Shown piece after piece: positions 12,580 to 21,962 of a stretch of 64,000 nucleotides of DNA (positions within the stretch are counted from its first letter, which is position 1; the number at the start of each line of letters is the position of its first letter). Below the pieces are notes generated by a model. The model saw only the letters and a list, made by a program, of their open reading frames with translations. It ran no database searches and was not told the origin of the DNA. Origin of the DNA: Zygnema circumcarinatum (taxonomy: Eukaryota > Streptophyta > Zygnematophyceae > Zygnematales > Zygnemataceae). The stretch covers positions 5,794,162-5,858,161 of the forward strand of contig CM074804.1 of assembly GCA_037447605.1 (NCBI GenBank), written 5' to 3'. Made by a program: the position numbers and the translations under genes.

Positions 12580-13060
12580 ATTATGTTGTCAAAGATTAAT
12601 TTAATGGAAATGGGGTATAGTTGCCGCGAGTCTGACGTTGCCACGTGGCGCGTGCTGATTGGTTGTGCGTTTCGTTGGATCGAATGCGCAGAAAATGGGG
12701 TATATCGCGTTCCCATTCTGTCATTGCCACGGGTCGTTTTCTACGTACGACAGCGTTCGATTTTGATGTTTTATGTGGCGTACGGATTCGGTTAGGTTGT
12801 CAAAGATGGATTTAATGAAAATGGGGTATAGTTGCCGCGAGTCTGACGTTGCCACGTCGCGCGTCCTGATTGGTTGTGCGTTTCGTTGGATCGAATGCGC
12901 AGAAAATGGGGTATATCGCGTTCCCATTCTGTCATTGCCACGTGTCGTTTTCTATGTACGACAGCGCTCGTTTTGAATGTTTTACGGGACGTATTGTTGT
13001 AAATAGGGTATGTGTCGCAGCATGTTTAAAGTGGCCACGTGGTGCATTCTAATTGGTTAA
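12580..13060 (+). repeat. Tandem repeat, unit about 212 bp, with G-box and CCAAT-type elements
   Basis: Two near-identical units (from about 12580 and 12790) and a diverged third (from about 12990). Each carries ATGGGGTATAGTTGCCGCG, then GCCACGT(G/C)GCGCGT and CTGATTGGTTGTGCG, then TCATTGCCACG(G/T)GTCG. It lies inside inverted repeat C. Confidence 0.8.
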
Positions 13061-13311
13061 GTCGCACCTCGCGCAACTGAACAGAACACAATATTAAACA
13101 GCTTATGTGTTCGATCAGTTTCCGTTTCAGTTCACTTCACATAATTAAGGTTCGAAGACATTTCTATAAAAAGGCAACGCACGAGGATCTTGATCCGCAG
13201 CCTGTTGTTTTGTTGAGGGAAAGAAATATCTGCCAGCCCGAATCCGCTCGAAGTGGAAGATCCGTCCGCCACGAGATCGGTTGCGGGTGTCCGTCCTTCA
13301 CACGTGTGTGT

Positions 13312-13730
13312 CAATCGCAGCTGTCGATTCCCTCGCAGATCGCATCACTACAGGTCACCGTTCGATCTGCAGCCGGGCTCGATCTTAGCGAATGGAAAGC
13401 GCCCACGAGTCCCGTCAAAGCCGAATCGCTCGTGCGAGTGCACGCGTCCATCGGCCCGAGATCTCGTCATTGTTAGCTTCCAGCCAATCAACATCTGCCA
13501 CGTCTTACATTTTTTACGTGGAAAATTTTGATTGGTCCAAGCTCTGAATGTACGAAATTTTGGGTTCCTCAAAGTTGCGATCGTACGACATTTGTACGGA
13601 CAAACGTTTGAGGCGACTTTGCCGGGATACGTGGGCACGTGCCATTCCCTGTGACCGAGCCCGGCTGCAGATCAAATAGTGATCTGCCGTGTTGCGATCT
13701 GCGAGGGAATCGACGGCTGCGATTGACCGC
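13312..13730. repeat. Small inverted repeat D inside element C
   Basis: GATTCCCTCGCAGATCGCAT near 13325 is matched in reverse near 13693-13715, and GATCTGCAGCCGGGCTCG near 13365 is matched in reverse near 13658. Arms are about 70 bp each. Confidence 0.75.
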
Positions 13731-14334
13731 ACGCGTGAAAAGAAATTCAGGTGGGCGGGATACAGTATTCTAAATGCAGTGACGGGGTATCATTTTCCTT
13801 GATTAGCAAAAATAAAATCAGACGACGGAAGAAGGTGGGTATCGATTCCAAAAAGTTGTGAAAAAAGCATTTTCCGTTTTTAATCCCTTTTGAAATCTGC
13901 CCGGCCGGGAAGGGGTGTTTGGATCCAAAAAAGGGGTGGAAATATCACTACCCTTATTTTACCTTTGTATCTCCGGCCCAGGTTTGACTCCCCCCTTTTC
14001 GCCCCCCCGCGCTCCCTCCGCCGCCCGCCGCCCGCCACCCTCCGTTTTGTCGCCACGCGCGCCTCACACGTGCGAGAGGAGCTCGCACGTGCGTGACGCT
14101 CATGGCGACAAGGCGGGGCACGATTCCGCATCGGCGGAAAGCTGGAATTTCGAAACGCAGGGCCTCCGGAGGCCCTGCGTTTCGGCGAGCGGAATTCTGA
14201 AATTTGGGGGCATTTTTGTAACCTATTCCGCCGTACGGACGTGACAGACAGGTTCGGGGGGAGCCGCGGTTTCCGATCCGAATTCTGCAATCGAAATCAA
14301 TACCTTTTCGCCGGCGAAATCTTTCAATTCCGCC

Positions 14335-14436
14335 GGCGATGGTCAAGGTCTGACTCCCCCTGATAGAAGTGACTATTAGTAGAAGGAATTCGGGAATTTC
14401 GTAAGCGATGGTCAAGGTCTGACTCCCCCTATTCGA
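14335..14436 (-). repeat. Inverted pair of the GTCAGACCTTGACCATCGCC motif (right set)
   Basis: Two copies read on the minus strand, at about 14337-14360 and 14406-14431, each bounded by a GGGGG run. They mirror the left set at 10.98-11.15 kb. The second copy runs directly into a dispersed palindromic repeat. Confidence 0.8.
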
Positions 14437-14483
14437 TGGCATCGCCATCGTGAAATCAATGCCACATCCTCTTCTCAACTAGG
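14431..14483 (+). repeat. Dispersed palindromic repeat, copy 1
   Basis: Contains the self-complementary core GATGGCATCGCCATC followed by GTGAAATCAATGCCA and a TCTTCTCAACTAGG tail, shared with the 37.6 kb copy. The leading TCCATGTACAT part is missing here. Confidence 0.75.
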
Positions 14484-14500
14484 TGGCAAAAAACATGATC

Positions 14501-14550
14501 CATGCATCCATGCATCCATGCATCCATGCATGCATCCGTCCATCCATACC
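14501..14550 (+). repeat. CATC/CATG microsatellite
   Basis: Runs of CCATGCAT and CATCCATG units. Confidence 0.85.
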
Positions 14551-14757
14551 CTCCCGTCTAGTCCGGTCCGGTCCCGTCCAGTCTGCCGCGCGCTAGTCAT
14601 CATGAACCGTACGTACTCAGCGCGTCTTGCGGGTCCGTACGGGGCCTGCCAGCCTGGCTCGCCAGTTCACCCGCCGGGCCCACTAGCCCGCCTCAAGCCC
14701 GCCCTCCCTCGAAGCAGCCGCGAAGGTCGCTTTCTCATTACTTTATAACGCATGACG

Positions 14758-14787
14758 CGTCCGTCCGTCCGTCCGTCCGTCCGTCCG
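14758..14787 (+). repeat. (CCGT)n microsatellite
   Basis: Seven uninterrupted CCGT units. Confidence 0.9.
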
Positions 14788-15180
14788 CCAGCGCTGGAGG
14801 CGTCCGTCGGCAAGTCCGCTTCGGCATCCAATAGCACTTGACGTGACTTGACGTGACGTGAGCGCGATCCGATCGCCCTGCTACCGTACCGTTTCGTACG
14901 GTGCCCGTGGACGAGCTCGCAAGTAGGCAGAGGGCGCGCTCTCGCCGCGCCGCCGAGAGGGAGGGAGGGAGGGGGGGAGGGGGCAGCCGCCGGGCCGAAG
15001 CCCAACCCAGTCCAGTCCGGTCCGGGGAGTGCTCCGAGCAAGCTTCCTACTTCGCTGAGGTGGCTGTGCTTGTCAGGGTACGCCAAGGCTTGCAAGGGAC
15101 ACGTCATGCATTTACTCACATCTGGCTCAAAGCCTTTCTTTCGTTCCTAGGTCATTCGTGTCCAGTTCGTCTTGAGAAAC

Positions 15181-15250
15181 ATTTTGACTTTGTCCATGTA
15201 CATTCGATGGCATCGCCATGGTGAGATCAATACCAATTCATTTCTCGTCT
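15181..15250 (+). repeat. Dispersed palindromic repeat, copy 2
   Basis: TTTGTCCATGTACATTCGAT is followed by GGCATCGCCATGGTGAGATC and AATACCAATTCA. It lies just downstream of the GEN1-like stop codon. Confidence 0.8.
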
Positions 15251-15330
15251 GTTGGTCTAATAAAATATAGCTGAGACGGGTTTACGGATGGCACATCGGC
15301 TCCGGGCCTATGCCTGAGCCAGGCAACGGC

Positions 15331-18300
15331 TCACTCACGTATATGATGTTGTGCAATGCTTGCAGGATGCCCTAAGTGGTCCTGCAAGGCCCTGGCAGGG
15401 CAGGGAACAACAAGTCTGTGTCTGGGAGGCGGGCTAACGATAATGGGTGACGTACTGCTTCCTCCAAAGCGACCACTGTTCTTGCATTTAACAGGAGAAG
15501 GAGATACGAGATCAATGACAACCACCTGCTTCACTTTATGCAACTGAGAAGCATTAGGTCTTACGGAGTCCTCACTAGTAGTTCTCTGTGTATATGCATT
15601 CCGACGACCCCACGCGCAGTGTAAAGGTTTGTCAATGCCGATTGACACCTGCTCGTTACTGCAACTCCGTTGTGCATCGGCCACTGGAGATTTCCTCTGC
15701 AAAAGGTTACTCTCCCTCTCACTGCAGTCGATTCCTTTGGCGGCCGTCTGGGATAAGCTCGTGCTCTCTTTGAAATGGTGCCCACGGTCGTTACTGACTT
15801 CCTCGTTAGCGTTCTCCCCTAGCCAGCAGTCTCCAAGCAGCTTCTCCACTCCCCAGTCGCTACTCTCTATGCCTCCTGCAACACTCACCCTGTTCGACTC
15901 CTCACAGCTTTGTATACTCCATGTCGTCCTTGAAAGAGCAGCTTCCCCATGTTGAATGTTGCCCTCTACTTCCCGCAGAGGAGCTCTGCTTTCATGAAGA
16001 GGTGACAGATCGGCTAGAAACCCTTGGAACTTGCCGGCCTTTTCCTTTGGCTTCCTGACCTTTATCTCACATTTAGATTGCCGGGTGAAACTGCTGGGGA
16101 TCGTTCCATTCGGCGTCGCATCAGAAGTGATGTAATTTGAAGTACGCCCTGTGCCAAGTAAGGTGATCTCCTCATTTTTCCGCTCCCATGAGAGCCCAAC
16201 TTCCCTAAGTGGCGCCTTCTTCACCATGTGAAACTTCGTGATGGCACTCTGCGAGAGGGAGAGTGCTGCTAGTGAACAGTCGTCTATCGCTTCGTGGCTT
16301 CTGGCAGGACAGCCCACCTCTGCGCTTGACTTCATCGATTTTTCAGTCGAGACTTTCAAGGATTTTTGGGCCCTGAACTCAGCGATCTTCTCTGGGTATG
16401 CCCTGCAGAGTCTCGACATGACCCGATGTCAAACCAACCACACTTCCGGACCATGTTTTTTTTTTTTTGCCGTCGTATACCACTGGAAAGTGTGCCAGTA
16501 AGCGACACTACATGGACTAGCCATATGAATAATCGCGTATGAATAAAGTCAGCAATGTTGAAAGAAAAAAATATGAAATGGTCTATAGACACTTTAGGAA
16601 TGACATGGTGCAGTTGCAGCAGTCACCTCTCCACGAGACTTGCTTCCACAATGCTGTCTGTGACAGCAGGGGTGCCGCTCCATGCGACTGCGTAGAACGG
16701 CCGGCCGTAGTGCACGTGTCGCTTCACCACTCGCTCCACCCGATACTCCGCAAAACGCGTCACGTCACGCCACTCGGCCTCCTGCCGTACACGCCAAGCC
16801 ATCGAAGGAATGAGACTTTCGGTGGAGGCCTTGCCAGAGGACCGACCCAGCCGACCCAGTGGGTCTATGGGTCACAATGCATGCTAGAAAGAAAATGGCA
16901 TTGAACTCACGATGGAGAGGCCATCAAATGTACATGGACAAAAGCAGCATGTGAGGATTATAACTGGGAAAGTGCCTGAAAGATTTCAAGGTGCCAAACG
17001 AAGCTTACTCTCAAACCAACGGAGGCCGGAGTAGAGTCTTCACTCAACTCCATAGCTAGAACCTTTCTTCGCAGGTCCCTTTCCGCCAGCTTTGGCAGCA
17101 CATACTTCGCTGTAATCAAGTACCTCAACGCATTGAAAAGGGAGCTAGAATGAGGGTTTCGTTCTATATGTTGCTTGAGGGGCATCGAATGGTCAGTGGA
17201 TTCATTTGATGAGAAGAGTTTCTACAGCAGTGTCGACATCTTCAGCACACACGTTCTTCTTGCGTCAAAAAGCGCCCTGACATCCATCCTCTCTCAGCAG
17301 TGGAGCATGCGGACTACCGACCTGTCACGTCGTTGGGCCAGCCCATAAGTCCGCGTAGCAGCTCTGCGAGGTCATCCAGTCGCACCAATCGGGGCTGGCC
17401 CAGCGCCCTGCATCCCAGATTTCCGGTTATCCTGCAGCTACTCTTCTTCGCTCTGCAACCGCGCTCTTGCGGCTTCAGCTGCATCTTGACCAGCGACAGT
17501 GAAAGGGCAGAAATAATGCCCCCTCTCCACAGAATCCTATTTTTTCGGCCATGGAAACATCAAAAAACACAAGAAATGATTTGAGTAGGAGTAAAACACT
17601 CACTTGCGAAGGGGGTCCGAGTCGATTTGGTGGCATTTTGGATGCAAGTACGCCTCCATACATTGCTCAGCCAATGTCTGCTCGTTCAACGTGGGCGAGG
17701 CTGCATTAGCAGCCCCCCCAATAGCATGTATTTAGCATACAGTTGGAATGCACTGAAAGCACCTTAAGCTGTCCCTGGACCTGCCCCTCCCGCTCTCTCT
17801 CCCACCTTTCCCCCCGTTCTCCTCCTCCTCCTCCGCCTTTCGCGGCGGCTTCCTCCTCGCAGCGGTCGCTCCCTCCCTCGCGGCCCCTCGCGCTGCTGCC
17901 AGGTGGCGCACGCCGCCATCCTTCATGGCGCAGAGCACGCGGGCATCGCCCAAGGCTTGCACGAAGCGAGCTGCTTTGACCTGCATGGCATTGCCGGCAG
18001 CACACCAAGGATCAGTTGCACCGCGCAGCTTCAATTGTGCGAATATGCAAGGGAGGGCCTAAGCGAGTGACGCATGCTGCAAGGTCACAGTGGCCTTAAC
18101 ATCGCCTGCGACACCTGCAATTGGGTGAATATCGGCCTTCTTATCGTGACCTGACTACAGATGCAGGCACTTCAGATTTAACAGATAACTTACTCAGAAA
18201 CCCTCCTCCACGTGCATGTTTCGGAATGCAAAGCTTACCGAAGAGAAAACCTGGCAAGTAGTAAGTCTTCCGTGATGGTAGCGTGCGGTGAAAATCAGCA

Positions 18301-21158
18301 TTTGTTCTCAGCGTAAAGACACGCGCTCCTTCTTGCTTGGAATCTGTAAATTTTGAGCGAGAAATAAGGACAGGAATTGCTTGCGAAGGACTGACCTTGT
18401 TGAGCCCGTGAAATTTGGGCGCATAGTCCGACCCCAGAAGCACTCCAAGGGCGATCTGCGTCACCCTCCCCTCCCCCCCCCTCTCCACTCAGCCACCACT
18501 CTCGCTCGCCTCTGCCGGCATGCGGCCTAACAGCTTCATATCACTCAATCATCTGGAGTCGCTCACCCTAGCTAATAATAAAAGCAGTGCACTGCTGGAT
18601 TGTAAGCACAGCAATTCTTCATATTTGACCAATTTAAACGAGGTCATGGCTGTCGTTATCTTTAAGGCTGAGCATAAAATGAAGCCGTCGGGTTTCTCCA
18701 ATGAGTACTTCCACATCACAATCTGGCAGAGGATAGACCGAAGAAGGCTCACCAAAGAATTCCGGCCATATCCAAGCACTTGTTGAATTCTATCGGCTGA
18801 GTAGAGCTCGCACGTACTCCGGCCTGATAGCATTCAACACATCGCTGCACAGCAGACTTAACTCCCGCATTGCTGCCTGCTGCCTTGCATTCACTGCAAA
18901 TGGACAGAGCAGGGTTTGAAGGGACTGCGATGTATGCGGCATGCAATGGAACAGTTCCCTCCACCTCAACGAGTTAAATAACAATGTGTTCATTCATTAG
19001 TGAAATGACCTGGTAGAATAGTAAGATCTCGTAGAACATGGGTGGCCCCAAAAAGGAATGAGTCGGAGTCTCCAGTGCAGCAGATGTCCTGCAAAGAGCC
19101 CCCAAAACAAGTCTTGCATTTTTTGAGCTTTACTTATCCTAGCTCGGAAAGGGGGTCACGTTCGCAAACTCCGGAGCAAAAACGGAAACGAACCAAGTTA
19201 ACAGTGAAAAACAGTTCTCCTTAACGGCATGTGTCAGGTTGATGAGAATGGCCTAAGTTAGTACTGCTCCGTCGACTTCATGCACCATAGCAATGCATGC
19301 CTGCTTGAACTCAAAGCAGGAAAGCAACGCGTATGGAAACTCACGCAGAGTCCTGCAGCGTTGAGGATGGCACATTGAGCCTCTGCCTCCTCCGGGCTGC
19401 ACGCCCCATCCCACCCTGTCTTTAGCGCTCAAGCTGTACCTGTTTAAACATAATCATAAAACACGCCGTGCACGCCATCGTTGCGCACGCCATTGCTGAA
19501 CACTACACGAGTTCATAGCCACAATCGAGGTCCTCGCAAAGCAGAGATGCAAGGAAAAGATTGCCAGGGATTGCCAGGTATTGCCAGGGGTGGCTGCTGG
19601 CAAGCATACTCTACCCTCCCTTATTTCCTCATTCACTTTTTTAAGGCTGATCACCACAATCCAAACTAACTCCATCCCCCGTTCCGAGGCAGCATCTATG
19701 GAAGCAACCAAGGCGCAGCCCGACCCTCCCTCCCAGTGCGGCTGCCGCCCACCTGGCAAGGACCGCCACCCCCAGAGCGCGGGCAAGCGCGGCGGCCTCC
19801 GCGACCATGCGCGCAAACTCGGAGGACTTGCTGCGGCGGCCGCCCGGCGCGCTCTGTCACGACGCGCATCACAAAGGAGCTCACGAGTGCTTCAGAACGC
19901 CTTGGTTCAGTTACATAGCTCCAAAGCGTAGGGTTTCCAGGCTTGGACGAGCTTATCGGTACACGCAGTAGCAGTCAATTCGATATGATTCGAAGGTGTT
20001 GTGTTTAGAAGTGAAGAGATAAAGATTATGGAGATGAGGTACTGCAGACCTTTTCGATGGGCTTGGGCTGAAGTGCAGGGCGGGACGTCCTTGAGGGACA
20101 CTCCAGACGTTGGCGGTAGGCAGGCAGCTTGATGGCAGGGATTTCGCCGTCTACACCGCACACACGCATCGTCAGCAAGTTGGGGAATGGCTCCAACAGC
20201 CTCAAAGATGAAGAAAAGCCGAAGGAAGGGAGACCTGGGGCTTCTGGAGGCCACGTGGAAAAAATGGAAGAGAGTCGGAGCGGGAGAAGGGCACTCTACA
20301 TTCTGGCAATGGGTGTAGGAACATGGGCTACCCTTGTACAAGAAGCTTGGAGGTTGCAAACCAGACAGACGACAAATGCCGAATGAAAGAAAACTGGCAG
20401 AAATTCTCGATCTTCCTTACCTACTAGCGGTTATTTTCGCTTACGGTACTTATTACCTATTACAAAGTATTAACAATATTAAATATTAAGGGATAATATT
20501 AAGTACTTATTACCTATTACAAAAATAAGTGTGCAGTTGAGACCCAGAAGGGTGCGCACACGATGGAAAAGGCCGCGCAAATAGGGCTTCGTGGCGAGAG
20601 AGCCATGGCTCGCATGTGCCAGCTCGCAGACCCAGTAGGACAGGTCAACGCACAGGCGCTTGTTCCTGCATGGACGGCCTTCACTGAAACAAAGTTATTC
20701 GCGTCGTCGATTCATTGCTTTTTTTTTGGAGAAATAACTGCACTGCGAAATTAGGTTCCTCCAATGTGGTTTTTGGCTCAAGGCAAATCACTTCAACCGA
20801 TCAGTTTGTACCTCTGTACGCCCGACAATCAATTTGCTCCCAAGTTCCCTTTATGACGATTTTTCCTCAAACGAGACCATGAAATTTTTCAATCGACGCG
20901 GCGTGATCCCCATAAAGGTACATTCGGAAACGATACGGATATTTATTCCGTATCGTTAATCTCACGCTTACTCGTCTTACTCAACAATCGTACACTCCGA
21001 AATACACACATACATGCATACTAACATACACTGCATCACAAATATAACCTCTAATCAGGCTTAAAATCAATTTAGAAACGAAAAACATACGCAATTTCCT
21101 CCAGTCTGCATTCTCTCTTTGCAGGTTCCAAGATGCTCCAAAGGTGATTCACCCCCAT
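15331..21158 (-). CDS. GEN1: GEN1/SEND1-like XPG-family structure-specific nuclease
   Basis: Nuclear Rad2/XPG-family enzyme; GEN1/SEND1 members cut Holliday junctions and flaps. Fourteen exons: 21091-21158, 20514-20665, 20050-20150, 19753-19853, 19345-19396, 19010-19088, 18753-18823, 18396-18455, 17806-17980, 17604-17700, 17322-17407, 17009-17109, 16627-16829, 15331-16402; all phases close, 805 residues. Seen: start MGVNHLWSILEPAKRE; KRLCVDLSYW; VDGEIPAIK-type DG motif; XPG-I PEEAEAQCAILNAAGLC; GDSDSFLFGA; VLGYGRNSL-IALGVLLGSDY; helix-two-turn-helix KAARFVQALGDARVL; YVLPKLAERDLRRKVL; a chromodomain-like exon (YRVERVVKRH...YGRPFYAVAW). All acidic catalytic positions I can place are present. 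The last exon is a 357-codon polar, probably disordered tail with QVVVIDLVSPSP, a SUMO-interaction-like motif. A GTGAGT follows HHI near the stop, so another 3' exon is possible. Confidence 0.9.
16896..16950 (-). repeat. Dispersed palindromic repeat, copy 3 (in a GEN1-like intron)
   Basis: On the minus strand it reads TTTGTCCATGTACATTTGAT then GGCCTCTCCATCGTGAGTTC and AATGCCA. It sits in the intron just upstream of the chromodomain-like exon. Confidence 0.8.
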
Positions 21159-21962
21159 GGCGCACTAGAGTGCGAGAGTGTGAGAATCGCTTTCAGCCCC
21201 CGCGACTCAGTAATGAGGAGCTATCACCGGGTGGCATACGAGAGCCCGTCCCTCTCCCCCCAAGCGACTGCGGCTCCCGCCATGGCGTGGGGGCGCCATA
21301 ACGGCCCTCTCTCCCTCCCTCCCCCCTCCGGAGGCTTTCAAATTTTCAAATAAGTGTACGGCCTGTAACCGTGCAGTACAGTACTGTACTGTACAGTACA
21401 GTTAGGCCGTATGGTACCGTACGGCGAGTTTGCCGTACGCAGGCCATTGGCTGAAATGTACGGCCGCGGCTCTTTGGGGCCCTGCTGGCTGCTGCCGTAC
21501 ATCCGAGGTGGCGGGCCGTACGGCGAAAGCGACATTCGAGGCCGGAAAGGGAAAGGGGCGCTCCTACAAAGGGGAGGGGAGGGGGCGGCGAGGGCGGAGG
21601 GAGGAGAAGGCGGAGGAGTACACAGGGAGAGACGCGGAGGGAAAGGGAGAAAAGCGGGAGAAAGGGGGAGGAGGAGGAGGTAGAGGGAGGAGTGAAATCG
21701 AGAGAGGTTCGGAGGGGGTGGATGCCAGCTGGGTGGAGAGGAAGGAAAGGAGAGGTGGGAATAGAGGAGGGAAGGAGAAAAAAATCAGAGGAGAGGTAGG
21801 GAAAGAACGAGGGAGAAGGGAGGGAGAGGAGAGAATCGAATCTGAAAAATTGCAGATCTTAGGAGGGAAGAGGGGTTTGGAAGGGAGAAGGACGAGGCAG
21901 AGTGACTCTTCTTGTAGATGCGGTAGGGCTTCTTGCGTGATTGAGAAGTAACGCCTGGAACT
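21159..21962. promoter_or_regulatory. Divergent promoter region, GEN1-like / NAK kinase
   Basis: 804 bp. It contains a 20-base perfect palindrome at 21383-21402 (ACTGTACTGTACAGTACAGT), several CCGTACGG-type words (21405-21520), and a purine-only strand from about 21540 to 21900 that is probably the kinase leader. The long ORF at 21430-21951 is low-complexity E/R/G and is not supported. Confidence 0.5.

Larger units (their letters stand above)
12309..13965. repeat. Inverted repeat C (arms about 12309-12515 and 13752-13965)
   Basis: Arms of about 210 bp in opposite orientation. Shared landmarks are AGGGTAGTGATATTTCCACC, GATTTCAAAAGGGATTAAAA, ATCGATACCCACCTTCTTCC and TGATACCCCGTCACTGCATT. The left arm abuts or overlaps by a few bases the right arm of inverted repeat B. 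The enclosed 1.2 kb holds the tandem motif and a further small inverted repeat but no transposase-like ORF, so a non-autonomous foldback or MITE-like DNA element is the best reading. Confidence 0.85.
10564..15330. other. Gene-free repeat block between P450 and GEN1-like genes
   Basis: 4.8 kb with no exon I can support. After a CT-rich P450 leader (10580-10680) come repeated GTACGG/CGTACG words, nested inverted repeats (11.0-14.5 kb), a tandem promoter-like motif, microsatellites (14.5-14.8 kb), a G-rich tract (14.95-14.99 kb) and two copies of the dispersed palindromic repeat. ORFs here are low-complexity or belong to repeat arms. Confidence 0.75.

Noticed and set aside
12891-13305. Acid-repeat-like or simple-repeat ORFs inside the foldback elements as a candidate transposase
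   Set aside because: None is longer than about 125 codons and none shows transposase or nuclease motifs.
14485-14800. Short regularly repeated units suggesting a CRISPR-like array
   Set aside because: They are CATC/CCGT microsatellites without unique spacers, in a eukaryotic genome.
16395-16500. Open frame with an internal TGA where tryptophan would fit, suggesting stop-codon reassignment or readthrough in the GEN1-like gene
   Set aside because: A phase-correct intron (donor after 16627, acceptor at 16403) removes the TGA, and the flanking exons join perfectly.
21430-21951. 173-codon ORF rich in Arg, Glu and Gly upstream of the kinase
   Set aside because: A purine-only tract; the opposite strand is equally open, so this is compositional.
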